From: Caldifarciminota bacterium
Lineage (GTDB): Bacteria > Hydrothermota > UBA3073 > NMUJ01
Direction: 5' to 3'
Length of the DNA: 9,085 bases
NCBI GenBank assembly: GCA_021158725.1
Contig: JAGGUB010000039.1
Span: 1 to 9,085 of the forward strand
Both the position numbers and the translations under genes were made by a program. This document shows, in pieces, positions 1 to 6,593 of this stretch. The notes under the pieces are model-generated. The model searched no databases, had not been told where the DNA came from, and worked only from the letters and a program-made list of their open reading frames with translations. Within the stretch, counting starts at the first letter, position 1; each line of letters opens with the position of its first letter.

Positions 1-409
1 CCCCTAAAACAGCCGCCATACCACCTGGATGTTTATCACCTGCAGCTGACATCAGTTCACCCCTACGGCGTACCAGTTTGAGTGCTGTCACAAAGTCTAT
101 CACACCCGCAGCCACGAGCGCGGAATACTCACCCAGGCTGTGTCCCATCACAATTGCAGGCGAGAAATCGGTCACCCTTTTCTTAAGTAGCTCATATCCC
201 ACTATACTGTGTAGGAGGATGGCGGGTTGGGTATTTTTCGACTCCTTGAGCAACTCCTCCGGACCTTCAAACATAAGCTTTAGAAGATCGTCACCCAATA
301 TCTCAGCTGCTTGCTCAAACAGCGGTCGTACGTCAGTAAACTCATCATATAGCGAACGTGCCATACCCACGTACTGGGAACCCTGCCCTGGAAACACCAC
401 TGCCAGCAT
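1..409 (-). CDS. fabD: Malonyl-CoA:ACP transacylase FabD, N-terminal 136 residues (3' end beyond the window)
   Basis: FabD moves the malonyl group from CoA to acyl carrier protein, supplying the extender unit for type II fatty-acid synthesis in the cytoplasm. The visible part begins MLAVVFPGQGSQ, the classic N-terminus, with the oxyanion-hole GQGSQ at residues 8-12. GHSLGE at 89-94 holds the nucleophile Ser91, and the Arg run at 114-116 fits the malonate-carboxylate-binding Arg region. The catalytic His lies in the missing C-terminal part. The ATG at 409 is well fixed, because an in-frame TAA lies four codons upstream with no alternative start between. No Shine-Dalgarno sequence is visible. 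The gene follows the LysE-family gene by 33 bases on the same strand and is probably the third gene of that operon. It appears intact as far as seen. Confidence 0.95.
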   Translation of the reverse strand, partial: MLAVVFPGQGSQYVGMARSLYDEFTDVRPLFEQAAEILGDDLLKLMFEGPEELLKESKNTQPAILLHSIVGYELLKKRVTDFSPAIVMGHSLGEYSALVAAGVIDFVTALKLVRRRGELMSAAGDKHPGGMAAVLG

Positions 410-442
410 GTTGTTAAGTTAAAATAAAACAACGGTTGTCAA

Positions 443-1048
443 TCACAACAGCTTGATAGCATCTAATATGAACTTCACACCCATAAATAGCAGGAATGCA
501 CCACAGATTGCAAAGACTATCTTTTGAAACCTTTCACCAAAAAATCTCCTCCCACCGTATGTTAGATTGGATAGAAAATAACACCACGATAGATCTGTCA
601 TCCAGTGTAATATCATGAACAACACAACACATACAACCCCATACGTTATCGCACGTATCATCAACCCACTACCGATGGTCGCCCACCACACAAAGAAGTA
701 TGGGTTACCACCCGTCAACACCATACCAGCAGTAATTGCACTCCCTTTATATCTGTGACGTACGACATCCATCCGCACAGCTTGAAACATACTCAACCCC
801 AATAACAACAACAGCACACCACCCGCCAACCCCACCCCTATCTGTAAGCCTTTGCACTTCAACCATTTTGTGAACCCATAAAATATGAGCACCATAAGCG
901 GGAACTCCACCACCCCATGACCGATAGCTATCCATGCACCTGCATGCCTCGATTCACTACCCTTCGCTATTGTTACCGCGGTTATGGGGCCGGGTGCCAT
1001 CACCCCCGTAAGTGATATGAGCACAGCCTGCACCAGAAAGACACCCAT
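443..1048 (-). CDS. LysE/RhtB-family membrane exporter
   Basis: This 201-aa hydrophobic protein is a LysE-superfamily translocator. Such inner-membrane proteins export amino acids or other small solutes; the substrate cannot be told from sequence. Family marks are the N-terminal SLTGVMAPGP segment (residues 12-21), the following polar stretch AKGSESRHAGAWIAIGHG, and GGNPYFFVWW (113-122). About six membrane segments are evident, near 3-25, 40-60, 68-90, 115-132, 135-155 and 177-197. The ATG shares one base with the TAA of the upstream transporter gene (TAATG). A GGTGGG lies six bases upstream of the ATG, so translational coupling with some independent initiation is likely. Length and motifs match full-length members. 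Co-transcription with a metal transporter hints at a metal or detoxification role, but that is only inference. Confidence 0.85.
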   Translation of the reverse strand: MGVFLVQAVLISLTGVMAPGPITAVTIAKGSESRHAGAWIAIGHGVVEFPLMVLIFYGFTKWLKCKGLQIGVGLAGGVLLLLLGLSMFQAVRMDVVRHRYKGSAITAGMVLTGGNPYFFVWWATIGSGLMIRAITYGVVCVVLFMILHWMTDLSWCYFLSNLTYGGRRFFGERFQKIVFAICGAFLLFMGVKFILDAIKLL

Positions 1049-2085
1049 TACATGCCCACCATGTATAATACCGTACCTACCACCAACCCCACAATCAAGT
1101 TGAACAGTTTAATATAAATAGCATCCTTAGGCGTATACGATAGTAGTGGCAACATACCATGTCCATCCTGTACGATGGAACTGGCTACCAACACCGAAAA
1201 CGGTATCAACCCTTTCGCAAACATCATCACAAATATGATATGTGGCCCCGATTCCGGTATCACCCCTACAATAGCTGATATAACGAGCACCCACCCCATA
1301 TGTGATGCTATGAACGATTCGAGTTCGAAAACCTCCAACCCCAGATTGACCACAACCAGTGCACCTATTGTCCACAGGAACACCCTCCATATGTGTCGCT
1401 TGATTATGTGTTGCAAAATATGGTGCCTCAAATAATGTTCCGGTACCGTACAGGTGATGAACAACATAAGTGATAGCAACACAATGAACGACCCCCTCTG
1501 CCAACCCCAACTCTCTGGCCCTATGAGGCCCACACCAAATGCATAAAGTGATACCCCCAACAATACAACCAATATCCAACGCACTATAGAGGTACTCCTC
1601 AGGTTATGCAGTACCTCGATGAAGTCAAAACATCGACACTCTTCCTCATGCACTACAGATAGTGTACAGGTTTCACATGGCTTCAACCTCAATATGGGTA
1701 CCAACTTATCCATAAGCCACCCAAATAGTATGCCCAACACAAACAATATACCGAACAACAATAGCGCCTTACCGGGGAACATAGCCAACATAACGAACGC
1801 TTCATCCCCACACGTAGCTATCATACTGCCAGCGATTGCACCAAACGTTATCAACCCATGCACATAGAAAGTCACATCCATGAACGTACCCAAACACCCC
1901 GGTGTAGCCGCCAATAATGATGCGATCACATATTGGTACGATCGGTTGCGTGTCATAAATCTTGTCAACCTACCCTGGGTTAACACATTGAGGTAATCCA
2001 CCAGCACCATCATCACAAATACGAACAGAGTAACCGTTAATCCATCTTCCAAACTACGTAGCAACAAGCTCGTAACTTCCATCAC
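1048..2085 (-). CDS. ArsP_2-type ten-TM heavy-metal exporter / putative manganese transporter
   Basis: This polytopic protein of about 345 aa resembles the 'putative manganese transporter / 10TM heavy-metal exporter' family (ArsP_2, PF11449). Two halves carry related motifs. The first has TPGCLGTF (61-68) and CGDEAFVMLAMFPG (92-105). The second has GVIPESGPHIIFV (274-286) and VQDGHGMLPLL (305-315). Between them a soluble loop (about 130-165) is rich in possible metal ligands: Cys137, Cys140, His146, Cys150 and Cys152. A second His-rich segment, PEHYLRHHILQHIIKRH, spans 215-231. The start is either GTG at 2085 or the adjacent ATG at 2082. A GCAGG lies about eight bases before the ATG, so 2082 is at least as likely. 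The gene heads the leftward operon and lies divergent to nrdD. The family assignment is fairly firm; the transported metal is not established. Confidence 0.8.
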   Translation of the reverse strand: MMEVTSLLLRSLEDGLTVTLFVFVMMVLVDYLNVLTQGRLTRFMTRNRSYQYVIASLLAATPGCLGTFMDVTFYVHGLITFGAIAGSMIATCGDEAFVMLAMFPGKALLLFGILFVLGILFGWLMDKLVPILRLKPCETCTLSVVHEEECRCFDFIEVLHNLRSTSIVRWILVVLLGVSLYAFGVGLIGPESWGWQRGSFIVLLSLMLFITCTVPEHYLRHHILQHIIKRHIWRVFLWTIGALVVVNLGLEVFELESFIASHMGWVLVISAIVGVIPESGPHIIFVMMFAKGLIPFSVLVASSIVQDGHGMLPLLSYTPKDAIYIKLFNLIVGLVVGTVLYMVGM

Positions 2086-2113
2086 CCCATGCCTGCAACC
2101 CGCATGATGTTAG

Positions 2114-2141
2114 ATTATTACCGTAAAAGCTGGATTGTCAA
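2114..2141 (-). promoter_or_regulatory. Candidate sigma-70-type promoter for the leftward metal-transporter operon
   Basis: Read on the minus strand, a perfect TTGACA (2141-2136) is followed after 16 bases by AATAAT (2119-2114), a five-of-six match to the -10 consensus. Transcription would begin near 2107, leaving a leader of about 20 nt before the GTG/ATG start at 2085/2082. Its position in the only intergenic gap supports it. No operator or riboswitch fold was recognised. Confidence 0.55.
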
Positions 2142-2158
2142 AGCCCATTCACGGGTTG

Positions 2159-2187
2159 TTGATACCCTCCATCGGATTATCTTAAAT
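2159..2187 (+). promoter_or_regulatory. Candidate promoter for the nrdD-nadD operon
   Basis: TTGATA (2159-2164, five of six to the -35 consensus) and TTAAAT (2182-2187, four of six to the -10) are separated by 17 bases. Transcription would begin near 2194, about 20 nt before the nrdD ATG. An overlapping alternative is TTGTTG (2156-2161) with TATCTT (2178-2183). No convincing NrdR box pair was seen. The site lies back to back with the leftward promoter. Confidence 0.45.
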
Positions 2188-2204
2188 AAAAGTCGGCTTA
2201 TTTG

Positions 2205-2211
2205 AAGGAGG
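2205..2211 (+). promoter_or_regulatory. Strong Shine-Dalgarno site of nrdD
   Basis: AAGGAGG lies four bases upstream of the ATG at 2216 and settles that start codon. It is the strongest anti-Shine-Dalgarno match before any start in the window, and it stands at the head of the rightward operon. Most downstream genes overlap their predecessor and lack such a site. Confidence 0.85.
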
Positions 2212-2215
2212 CATT

Positions 2216-4279
2216 ATGATCAAATACGTGGAAAAGAGGGACGGTCGAATCGTCCCATTCGACAAACAACGTATTGTAGAAGCCATATACAAAGCAGCAC
2301 GTGCAGTTGGTGGTCGTGACCGCCAACTTGCCGAACAGCTTGCGGATGAGGTTGTCGCCATACTTGAAGAGACCTTCCGCGACCGCATCCCTAACGTCGA
2401 AGATATCCAAGATATTGTCGAAAAAGTGCTTATCGAACGTGGTCACGCCCGTACCGCCAAAGCTTACATACTATATCGTGACCAACGCAAACGTCTACGC
2501 GATATGCGTAGCCTGCTCATGGATGTGGAGAAAGTTATCGAAGGTTACCTCACACGTAGTGACTGGCGTGTACACGAAAACAGTAATATCGACTACTCAT
2601 TTCCTGGGCTCATGCTACATGCCAGCGGCACTGTTATCACCCACTACACGCTAACCACCGTATATCCGCCAGAGGTTGCCAAAGCCCACATACGAGGTGA
2701 TTTCCACATACATGACCTACAGATGGGCATCGTTGGCTACTGTGCAGGCTGGAACCTACGTCAATTGCTACATGAAGGGTTCAATGGTGTACCAAGAAAG
2801 GTAGAGTCCGCACCTCCACGTCACTTCGATACCGCACTCGGCCAGATGGTCAACTTCCTCGGCACATTACAGAACGAATGGGCAGGCGCAATGGCGTTCA
2901 ACTCATTCGATACCTATCTTGCACCCTTCGTACGTAAAGACAAACTCACCTACAATGAAGTCAAACAAGCCTTACAGAGTTTCATCTTCTCCATCAACGT
3001 AGCATCCAGATGGGGTGGCCAAACCCCATTCGTTAACTTAACGTTTGACCTCACACCTCCCAAGGGGTTACGAGATGAACCCGTCACCATCGACGGCGAA
3101 TACCACTCATCTTTCGGCTATTACGGTGAATTCCAGAAAGAGATGGATATGATCAACAAAGCCTTCATAGAGCTGATGCTCGAAGGTGATCGCAACGGTC
3201 GTGTGTTCACCTTCCCCATACCTACCTATAATCTAACGGAGGATTTCGATTGGGACAGCGAGATCGCAGATCTACTATTCAAGATGACCGGCAAATATGG
3301 TATACCGTACTTTTCGAATTTCATCAACAGCGAGCTTGACCCCGAAGATATACGTAGCATGTGTTGCCATCTGCGGCTCGATCTTGCCGAACTACGTCGT
3401 AACGTCACCGGCGGTATATTTGGATCGAGTGACTCCACCGGTTCAATAGGTGTCGTAACCATCAACATGCCCCGCATCGGCTACTTAGCACGCGATGAGG
3501 ATGAATTCCTGTCAAGGTTATCCGACCTCATGGAACTCGCCCGTACATCGCTTGAGATCAAACGCAAATTAGTGGAACGCAACATACAGCGTGGCTTACT
3601 ACCCTACACCAAGCGCTACCTTGGCACCCTACGTAACCACTTCTCAACGATAGGGTTGGTAGGTATGAACGAAGCGCTACTCAACTTCATGGGCAAAGAC
3701 ATCGGTACACCCGAAGGTCGTAGCTTCGCACTTAAGGTGATGGATTTCATGCTCGACAAGTTACGTCAGTTTCAACAGGAGACCGGTAACCTCTATAACT
3801 TAGAGGCCACACCCGCAGAGGGTACATCCTATAGGTTGGCACGTTTGGATAAACAGTTCTTCCCCAACATTATCACCGCGGGTAAAGATATACCATACTA
3901 TACGAATTCTACACAGTTGCCGGTCAACTACACTGACGATGTGTTTGAAGCATTCGAACTCCAAGAGCCACTACAATGCAAATACACCGGTGGCACTGTA
4001 CTACATATATACCTGGGTGAGGAGATCCGTGACCACCATGCACTCAAAGAGCTAATAAAGCGGTTATCCTATAGGTTTCGTGTACCATATTTTACGGTTA
4101 CACCCACGTTTTCGATATGTCCCGATCATGGCTATATACCAGGTAAGCACGAACTATGTCCCATATGTGGAAAGGAGACCGAAATCTACTCACGTGTAGT
4201 CGGTTACCTACGTCCAGTACGTAACTGGAATGCCGGTAAACAGGAAGAGTTTCGTCAACGTCTACCGTTTAGGGTGTGA
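2216..4279 (+). CDS. nrdD: Anaerobic (class III) ribonucleoside-triphosphate reductase
   Basis: This 687-aa oxygen-sensitive glycyl-radical enzyme reduces ribonucleotides to deoxyribonucleotides. An N-terminal ATP-cone (about 1-90) should mediate allosteric control. The catalytic barrel includes GYCAGWN with Cys176, a candidate active-site Cys. It also has MCCH with Cys383/Cys384 in the stretch leading to the finger loop, then TGGIFGSSDSTGS and GVVTINMPRIGY. The C-terminus has a zinc site of form CPDHGY...CPICG (Cys635, His638, Cys648, Cys651). RVVGYLRPV follows, with Gly663 as the expected glycyl radical. Length, the CPxHGY zinc site and the NWNAGK tail resemble the Thermotoga-type NrdD rather than the T4/E. 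coli type. The gene leads the operon. No radical-SAM activase (nrdG) gene lies in the window, so activation must come from elsewhere. An anaerobic or facultative host is implied. Confidence 0.97.
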   Translation: MIKYVEKRDGRIVPFDKQRIVEAIYKAARAVGGRDRQLAEQLADEVVAILEETFRDRIPNVEDIQDIVEKVLIERGHARTAKAYILYRDQRKRLRDMRSLLMDVEKVIEGYLTRSDWRVHENSNIDYSFPGLMLHASGTVITHYTLTTVYPPEVAKAHIRGDFHIHDLQMGIVGYCAGWNLRQLLHEGFNGVPRKVESAPPRHFDTALGQMVNFLGTLQNEWAGAMAFNSFDTYLAPFVRKDKLTYNEVKQALQSFIFSINVASRWGGQTPFVNLTFDLTPPKGLRDEPVTIDGEYHSSFGYYGEFQKEMDMINKAFIELMLEGDRNGRVFTFPIPTYNLTEDFDWDSEIADLLFKMTGKYGIPYFSNFINSELDPEDIRSMCCHLRLDLAELRRNVTGGIFGSSDSTGSIGVVTINMPRIGYLARDEDEFLSRLSDLMELARTSLEIKRKLVERNIQRGLLPYTKRYLGTLRNHFSTIGLVGMNEALLNFMGKDIGTPEGRSFALKVMDFMLDKLRQFQQETGNLYNLEATPAEGTSYRLARLDKQFFPNIITAGKDIPYYTNSTQLPVNYTDDVFEAFELQEPLQCKYTGGTVLHIYLGEEIRDHHALKELIKRLSYRFRVPYFTVTPTFSICPDHGYIPGKHELCPICGKETEIYSRVVGYLRPVRNWNAGKQEEFRQRLPFRV

Positions 4280-4779
4280 TGGGTCCCATAGGTAGGTTTC
4301 AGGTGATGGCCGTTCTTCAAGCTGCACGTGCATATCTGTTGGGGTTGCCAATCGAATCCGCCAAGAGTTTTGGCCTCAATCGTGCCATATTCTATGCGGC
4401 TGCCAAACGTGGGTTCAAGAAAAAGGGGCCACCACCTGAGTTGCGGCTCGAGAAATTACGTATACCACGCGAGAAATTGGATCAAATCAAACGCACCTTC
4501 CAGATATTTCAGTTAGGTGACGAAATGTCCTACATGGTAGAGATAGAGGGACGCAAGTATTTTGTAATCGGTGGCGAGGTACAAACCGAAGCCGATTTCA
4601 AACGTCAAGTCGAACGTAGGTTTGGTGACAAATTCGACCTCGTCTGGCAGGAAGCGCTCAACATATGTAAACAATACGATAAGGGAGTCCTACTCTCGCA
4701 ACGCTATTTCTACGAAACCATCTACAAACCACGACGTGACGAACTTGCCAAGAAGTGGAGTGCACTTGTAACCTCATGA
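4279..4779 (+). CDS. Uncharacterised protein translationally coupled to nrdD
   Basis: I do not recognise this protein of about 166 aa. It is soluble and rich in basic and aromatic residues, with no signal peptide or membrane segment. A helical N-terminal part (about 8-45) contains GLPIESAKSFGLNRAIFYAA and then a Lys/Pro linker (KKKGPPPE). A mixed alpha/beta middle follows (MSYMVEIEGRKYFVIGG, about 83-99), then a charged helical C-terminus. It has a single Cys, so it cannot be a NrdG-type radical-SAM activase. The first helices could be a helix-turn-helix-like fold, but that is a guess. The ATG at 4279 shares one base with the nrdD stop (TGATG) and AGGG lies four bases upstream. A GTG at 4276, giving a GTGA overlap, is the alternative. 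Its end overlaps acpS by four bases. Tight coupling on both sides and sound coding character say it is a real gene. Confidence 0.8.
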   Translation: MGPIGRFQVMAVLQAARAYLLGLPIESAKSFGLNRAIFYAAAKRGFKKKGPPPELRLEKLRIPREKLDQIKRTFQIFQLGDEMSYMVEIEGRKYFVIGGEVQTEADFKRQVERRFGDKFDLVWQEALNICKQYDKGVLLSQRYFYETIYKPRRDELAKKWSALVTS

Positions 4780-5123
4780 TAAGTGTAGGTATCGATCTCG
4801 TCGATACATCCCGTATACGTAGTTTATACGAACGTTATGGTGAGAAGTTCCTTAACCTCATCTACTCCAAACGCGAGCTTGAGGAATGGTATCAACGTGG
4901 CCAACCCATCGAGTATCTGGCGGGTAGGTTTGCACTTAAAGAGGCATTCATCAAAGCAGCTGGTCACTACATTCCATGGCGTAGTATCGAGATACTCGCT
5001 GACACCACCGGTAAGCCAAAGCTGTTACACCGAGGTGAACCGATCTCCGGTAGTTTAAGTGTATCACATGAAGGTAACTTAGCTATCGGCATTGTAATAT
5101 ATGAAGACCATAGCATTCACTAA
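4776..5123 (+). CDS. acpS: Holo-[acyl-carrier-protein] synthase
   Basis: AcpS transfers 4'-phosphopantetheine from CoA to the serine of apo-ACP, activating the fatty-acid carrier protein. The 115-aa product has the family's normal length and motifs. MISVGIDLVD carries the metal-binding Asp7, RFALKEAFIKA at 51-61 carries Glu56, and LSVSHEGNLAIG near the C-terminus includes His98. The ATG at 4776 overlaps the previous stop as ATGA. An in-frame ATG at 4755 would add seven residues, but the family N-terminus (GIDxxD right after the start) favours 4776. The 3' end overlaps the next gene by 23 bases. It works in the same pathway as fabD at the left edge of the window, although the two are in different operons. 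Confidence 0.95.
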   Translation: MISVGIDLVDTSRIRSLYERYGEKFLNLIYSKRELEEWYQRGQPIEYLAGRFALKEAFIKAAGHYIPWRSIEILADTTGKPKLLHRGEPISGSLSVSHEGNLAIGIVIYEDHSIH

Positions 5124-5541
5124 GATTCTTCGTAACCCACGCAGTATAGCGGTGGTGTTCCCGCTCAGGGTGGATATCAACATGTTAGATGCGGTAGCCA
5201 CCTTACGTAGTTACTATAAAGATAGCTTCTTTGTTGCGATAATACCTGTCACACATAAGGTGATAGATAAGCAGCTGTTCGACCATATCATCACATACCC
5301 TGAAAGGTTGTTCCCATTTACCTCCTCATACATGCGGTTACGTAGCACACTACGTAAGTTGGAGGTCGATCTCCTCGTAGATTTCACACCATCTACAAAA
5401 TCACCAATCGCAGCTCTCGTACGTGCCAAGGTACGTGCCGGGTTTCACGGTAAAGGCCGTAACCTCATCATCCGCCTCATACCCGAAGGTAACAGCATCT
5501 GGACACGTCTCGTCGATGTACTATGTGGCGTCGCAAAGTAA
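5101..5541 (+). CDS. Short glycosyltransferase family 9 (heptosyltransferase-like) N-terminal domain protein
   Basis: This 146-aa protein looks like the N-terminal half of ADP-heptose:LPS heptosyltransferase-type (GT9) proteins. Residues 15-50 give the first Rossmann strand and helix (SIAVVFPLRVDINMLDA..TLRSYY). Residues 80-115 (LRKLEVDLLVDFTPSTKSPIAALVRAKVRAGF) match the GT9 pattern 'LR..kyDlviDl..s.rsa.la.la.a..RiGf'. Full GT9 enzymes are about 330-350 aa, and the C-terminal nucleotide-sugar-binding half is absent. The next gene, a histidine kinase, starts before this one stops, so the missing half is not simply in another frame just downstream. The start at 5101 lies 23 bases inside acpS and has no clear Shine-Dalgarno sequence. 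Function is unknown; a catalytically independent transferase is unlikely. The family call is moderate; that it is a gene is well supported. Confidence 0.65.
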   Translation: MKTIAFTKILRNPRSIAVVFPLRVDINMLDAVATLRSYYKDSFFVAIIPVTHKVIDKQLFDHIITYPERLFPFTSSYMRLRSTLRKLEVDLLVDFTPSTKSPIAALVRAKVRAGFHGKGRNLIIRLIPEGNSIWTRLVDVLCGVAK

Positions 5542-6593
5542 AAATATATGTGTTTGTGGCGCTCATCGCATTACTGGCAGGGGTGTTACTTTTCTCACAG
5601 TATCTGGCACGTGCACTCGAAGACAAGTCACGCATAATTTCACGCCTATACGGTAGGTTCATACAGCTACCGGAGGAGGAACAGCTTGTCGACATATTCT
5701 TTGAGGAAATCGTCCAGAAGATAGATTTCCCTGTAATTGTGACAGACGATAAAGGTAATATCATAGCATACAATAACATAAGGGATGACCCTGCACGTGT
5801 GTTGGATAAGTTACGTCGTAGAACCTCCCCTATAGTGCTCAGCTATCATGGTAAAACACTCGCTTACGTGTATTATGGTATGTCACGACTCGAACGTCTG
5901 CTACGGATAGCACCTTACATACAGATGGTCGCTACACTCGCACTCATAGCTATTGGCATATACTGGTTTCATCTACTTGAGGAACGTGAAAAAGAGCATC
6001 TATGGCTTGGCATGGCCAAGGAGACCGCACACCAGTTAGGTACCCCACTATCGTCGTTAGCGGCATGGGTTGAGTTCGTAAATGATCCCCATATACGTAA
6101 GAAGATGGGCGAAGATATCGAACGTCTCCATAAGATAGCTAACAGGTTTCAAAAGATAGGGTCACCAATTAAGTTAGAACCCATCGACCTACGTAACGTG
6201 ATCGACCATACGGTTGAATACCTGAAGCCACGGCTATCGGATCGCATAACACTAAACGTGACCGTACCCCATGTTAAGCTCGAAGGTGATAGCGAGTTAC
6301 TTTCGTGGATGTTCGAAAACCTCCTCCGTAATTCAGTAGATGCTGGTGCCACCATTGTCGACATTGTAGCACGTACAAAAGACGATAAGCTGGTGATCGA
6401 AGTCTCCGACAACGGTAAAGGTATCAAACCCGAACATCGTGGGCTCATCTTTGTGCCAGGCTTCACTACCAAACACTATGGGTGGGGGTTAGGCTTATCT
6501 TTTGTCAAACGTATCGTCGAGATGCATGGTGGTAACATAAAGTTGATGCGTGACAAAAGAACCGTTTTCCAGATATTATTACCTATGAGATGA
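5523..6593 (+). CDS. Membrane-bound sensor histidine kinase (Bacteroidota 'AHQLGTP' type)
   Basis: This 356-aa kinase should autophosphorylate and pass phosphate to the response regulator encoded directly after it. One membrane segment is at about 8-28 and another at about 131-150. The roughly 100 residues between them include a PAS-like strand pattern (FPVIVTDDKGNIIAYNN, 69-85) and LAYVYYGMSRLERLL. The H-box is KETAHQLGTPLSSLAAW with His170 as phospho-acceptor. The ATPase has an N-box FENLLRN (264-270), G1 DNGKGI (296-301) and G2 GWGLGL (320-325), so all catalytic boxes are intact. The spacing PAS-like/YYG/second TM/AKETAHQLGTP is what I know from Bacteroidota kinases. The ATG at 5523 overlaps the previous gene by 19 bases, and its stop overlaps the next start as ATGA. 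The signal is unknown. The coupled regulator is very probably its partner. Confidence 0.92.
   Translation: MWRRKVKIYVFVALIALLAGVLLFSQYLARALEDKSRIISRLYGRFIQLPEEEQLVDIFFEEIVQKIDFPVIVTDDKGNIIAYNNIRDDPARVLDKLRRRTSPIVLSYHGKTLAYVYYGMSRLERLLRIAPYIQMVATLALIAIGIYWFHLLEEREKEHLWLGMAKETAHQLGTPLSSLAAWVEFVNDPHIRKKMGEDIERLHKIANRFQKIGSPIKLEPIDLRNVIDHTVEYLKPRLSDRITLNVTVPHVKLEGDSELLSWMFENLLRNSVDAGATIVDIVARTKDDKLVIEVSDNGKGIKPEHRGLIFVPGFTTKHYGWGLGLSFVKRIVEMHGGNIKLMRDKRTVFQILLPMR

Noticed and set aside
78..422. A 114-codon plus-strand open frame
   Set aside because: It is antisense to fabD, whose catalytic motifs are intact on the minus strand. It has no ribosome site or recognisable sequence.
428..438. Small palindrome ACAACGGTTGT with a T-rich stretch after it on the minus strand, between the LysE-type gene and fabD, as a terminator
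   Set aside because: The stem is five base pairs with a one-base centre and cannot form a proper hairpin. The genes are only 33 bases apart and probably co-transcribed.
1127..1579. A 150-codon open frame on the minus strand inside the metal transporter gene
   Set aside because: It is an alternate frame of the transporter gene, whose own frame shows clear family motifs and membrane segments. The alternate product has no recognisable motif.
2086..2113. Manganese (yybP-ykoY) riboswitch in the leader of the metal transporter
   Set aside because: The candidate promoter leaves only about 20 nt of leader, too short for this riboswitch, and its conserved loops are not visible in the 130-bp gap.
4279..4779. 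The gene after nrdD as nrdG (activase)
   Set aside because: It has a single Cys and no radical-SAM CxxxCxxC motif.
5101..5541. A frameshifted full-length GT9 gene
   Set aside because: The downstream sequence is a well-formed kinase in another frame, with no remnant of a GT9 C-terminal half.
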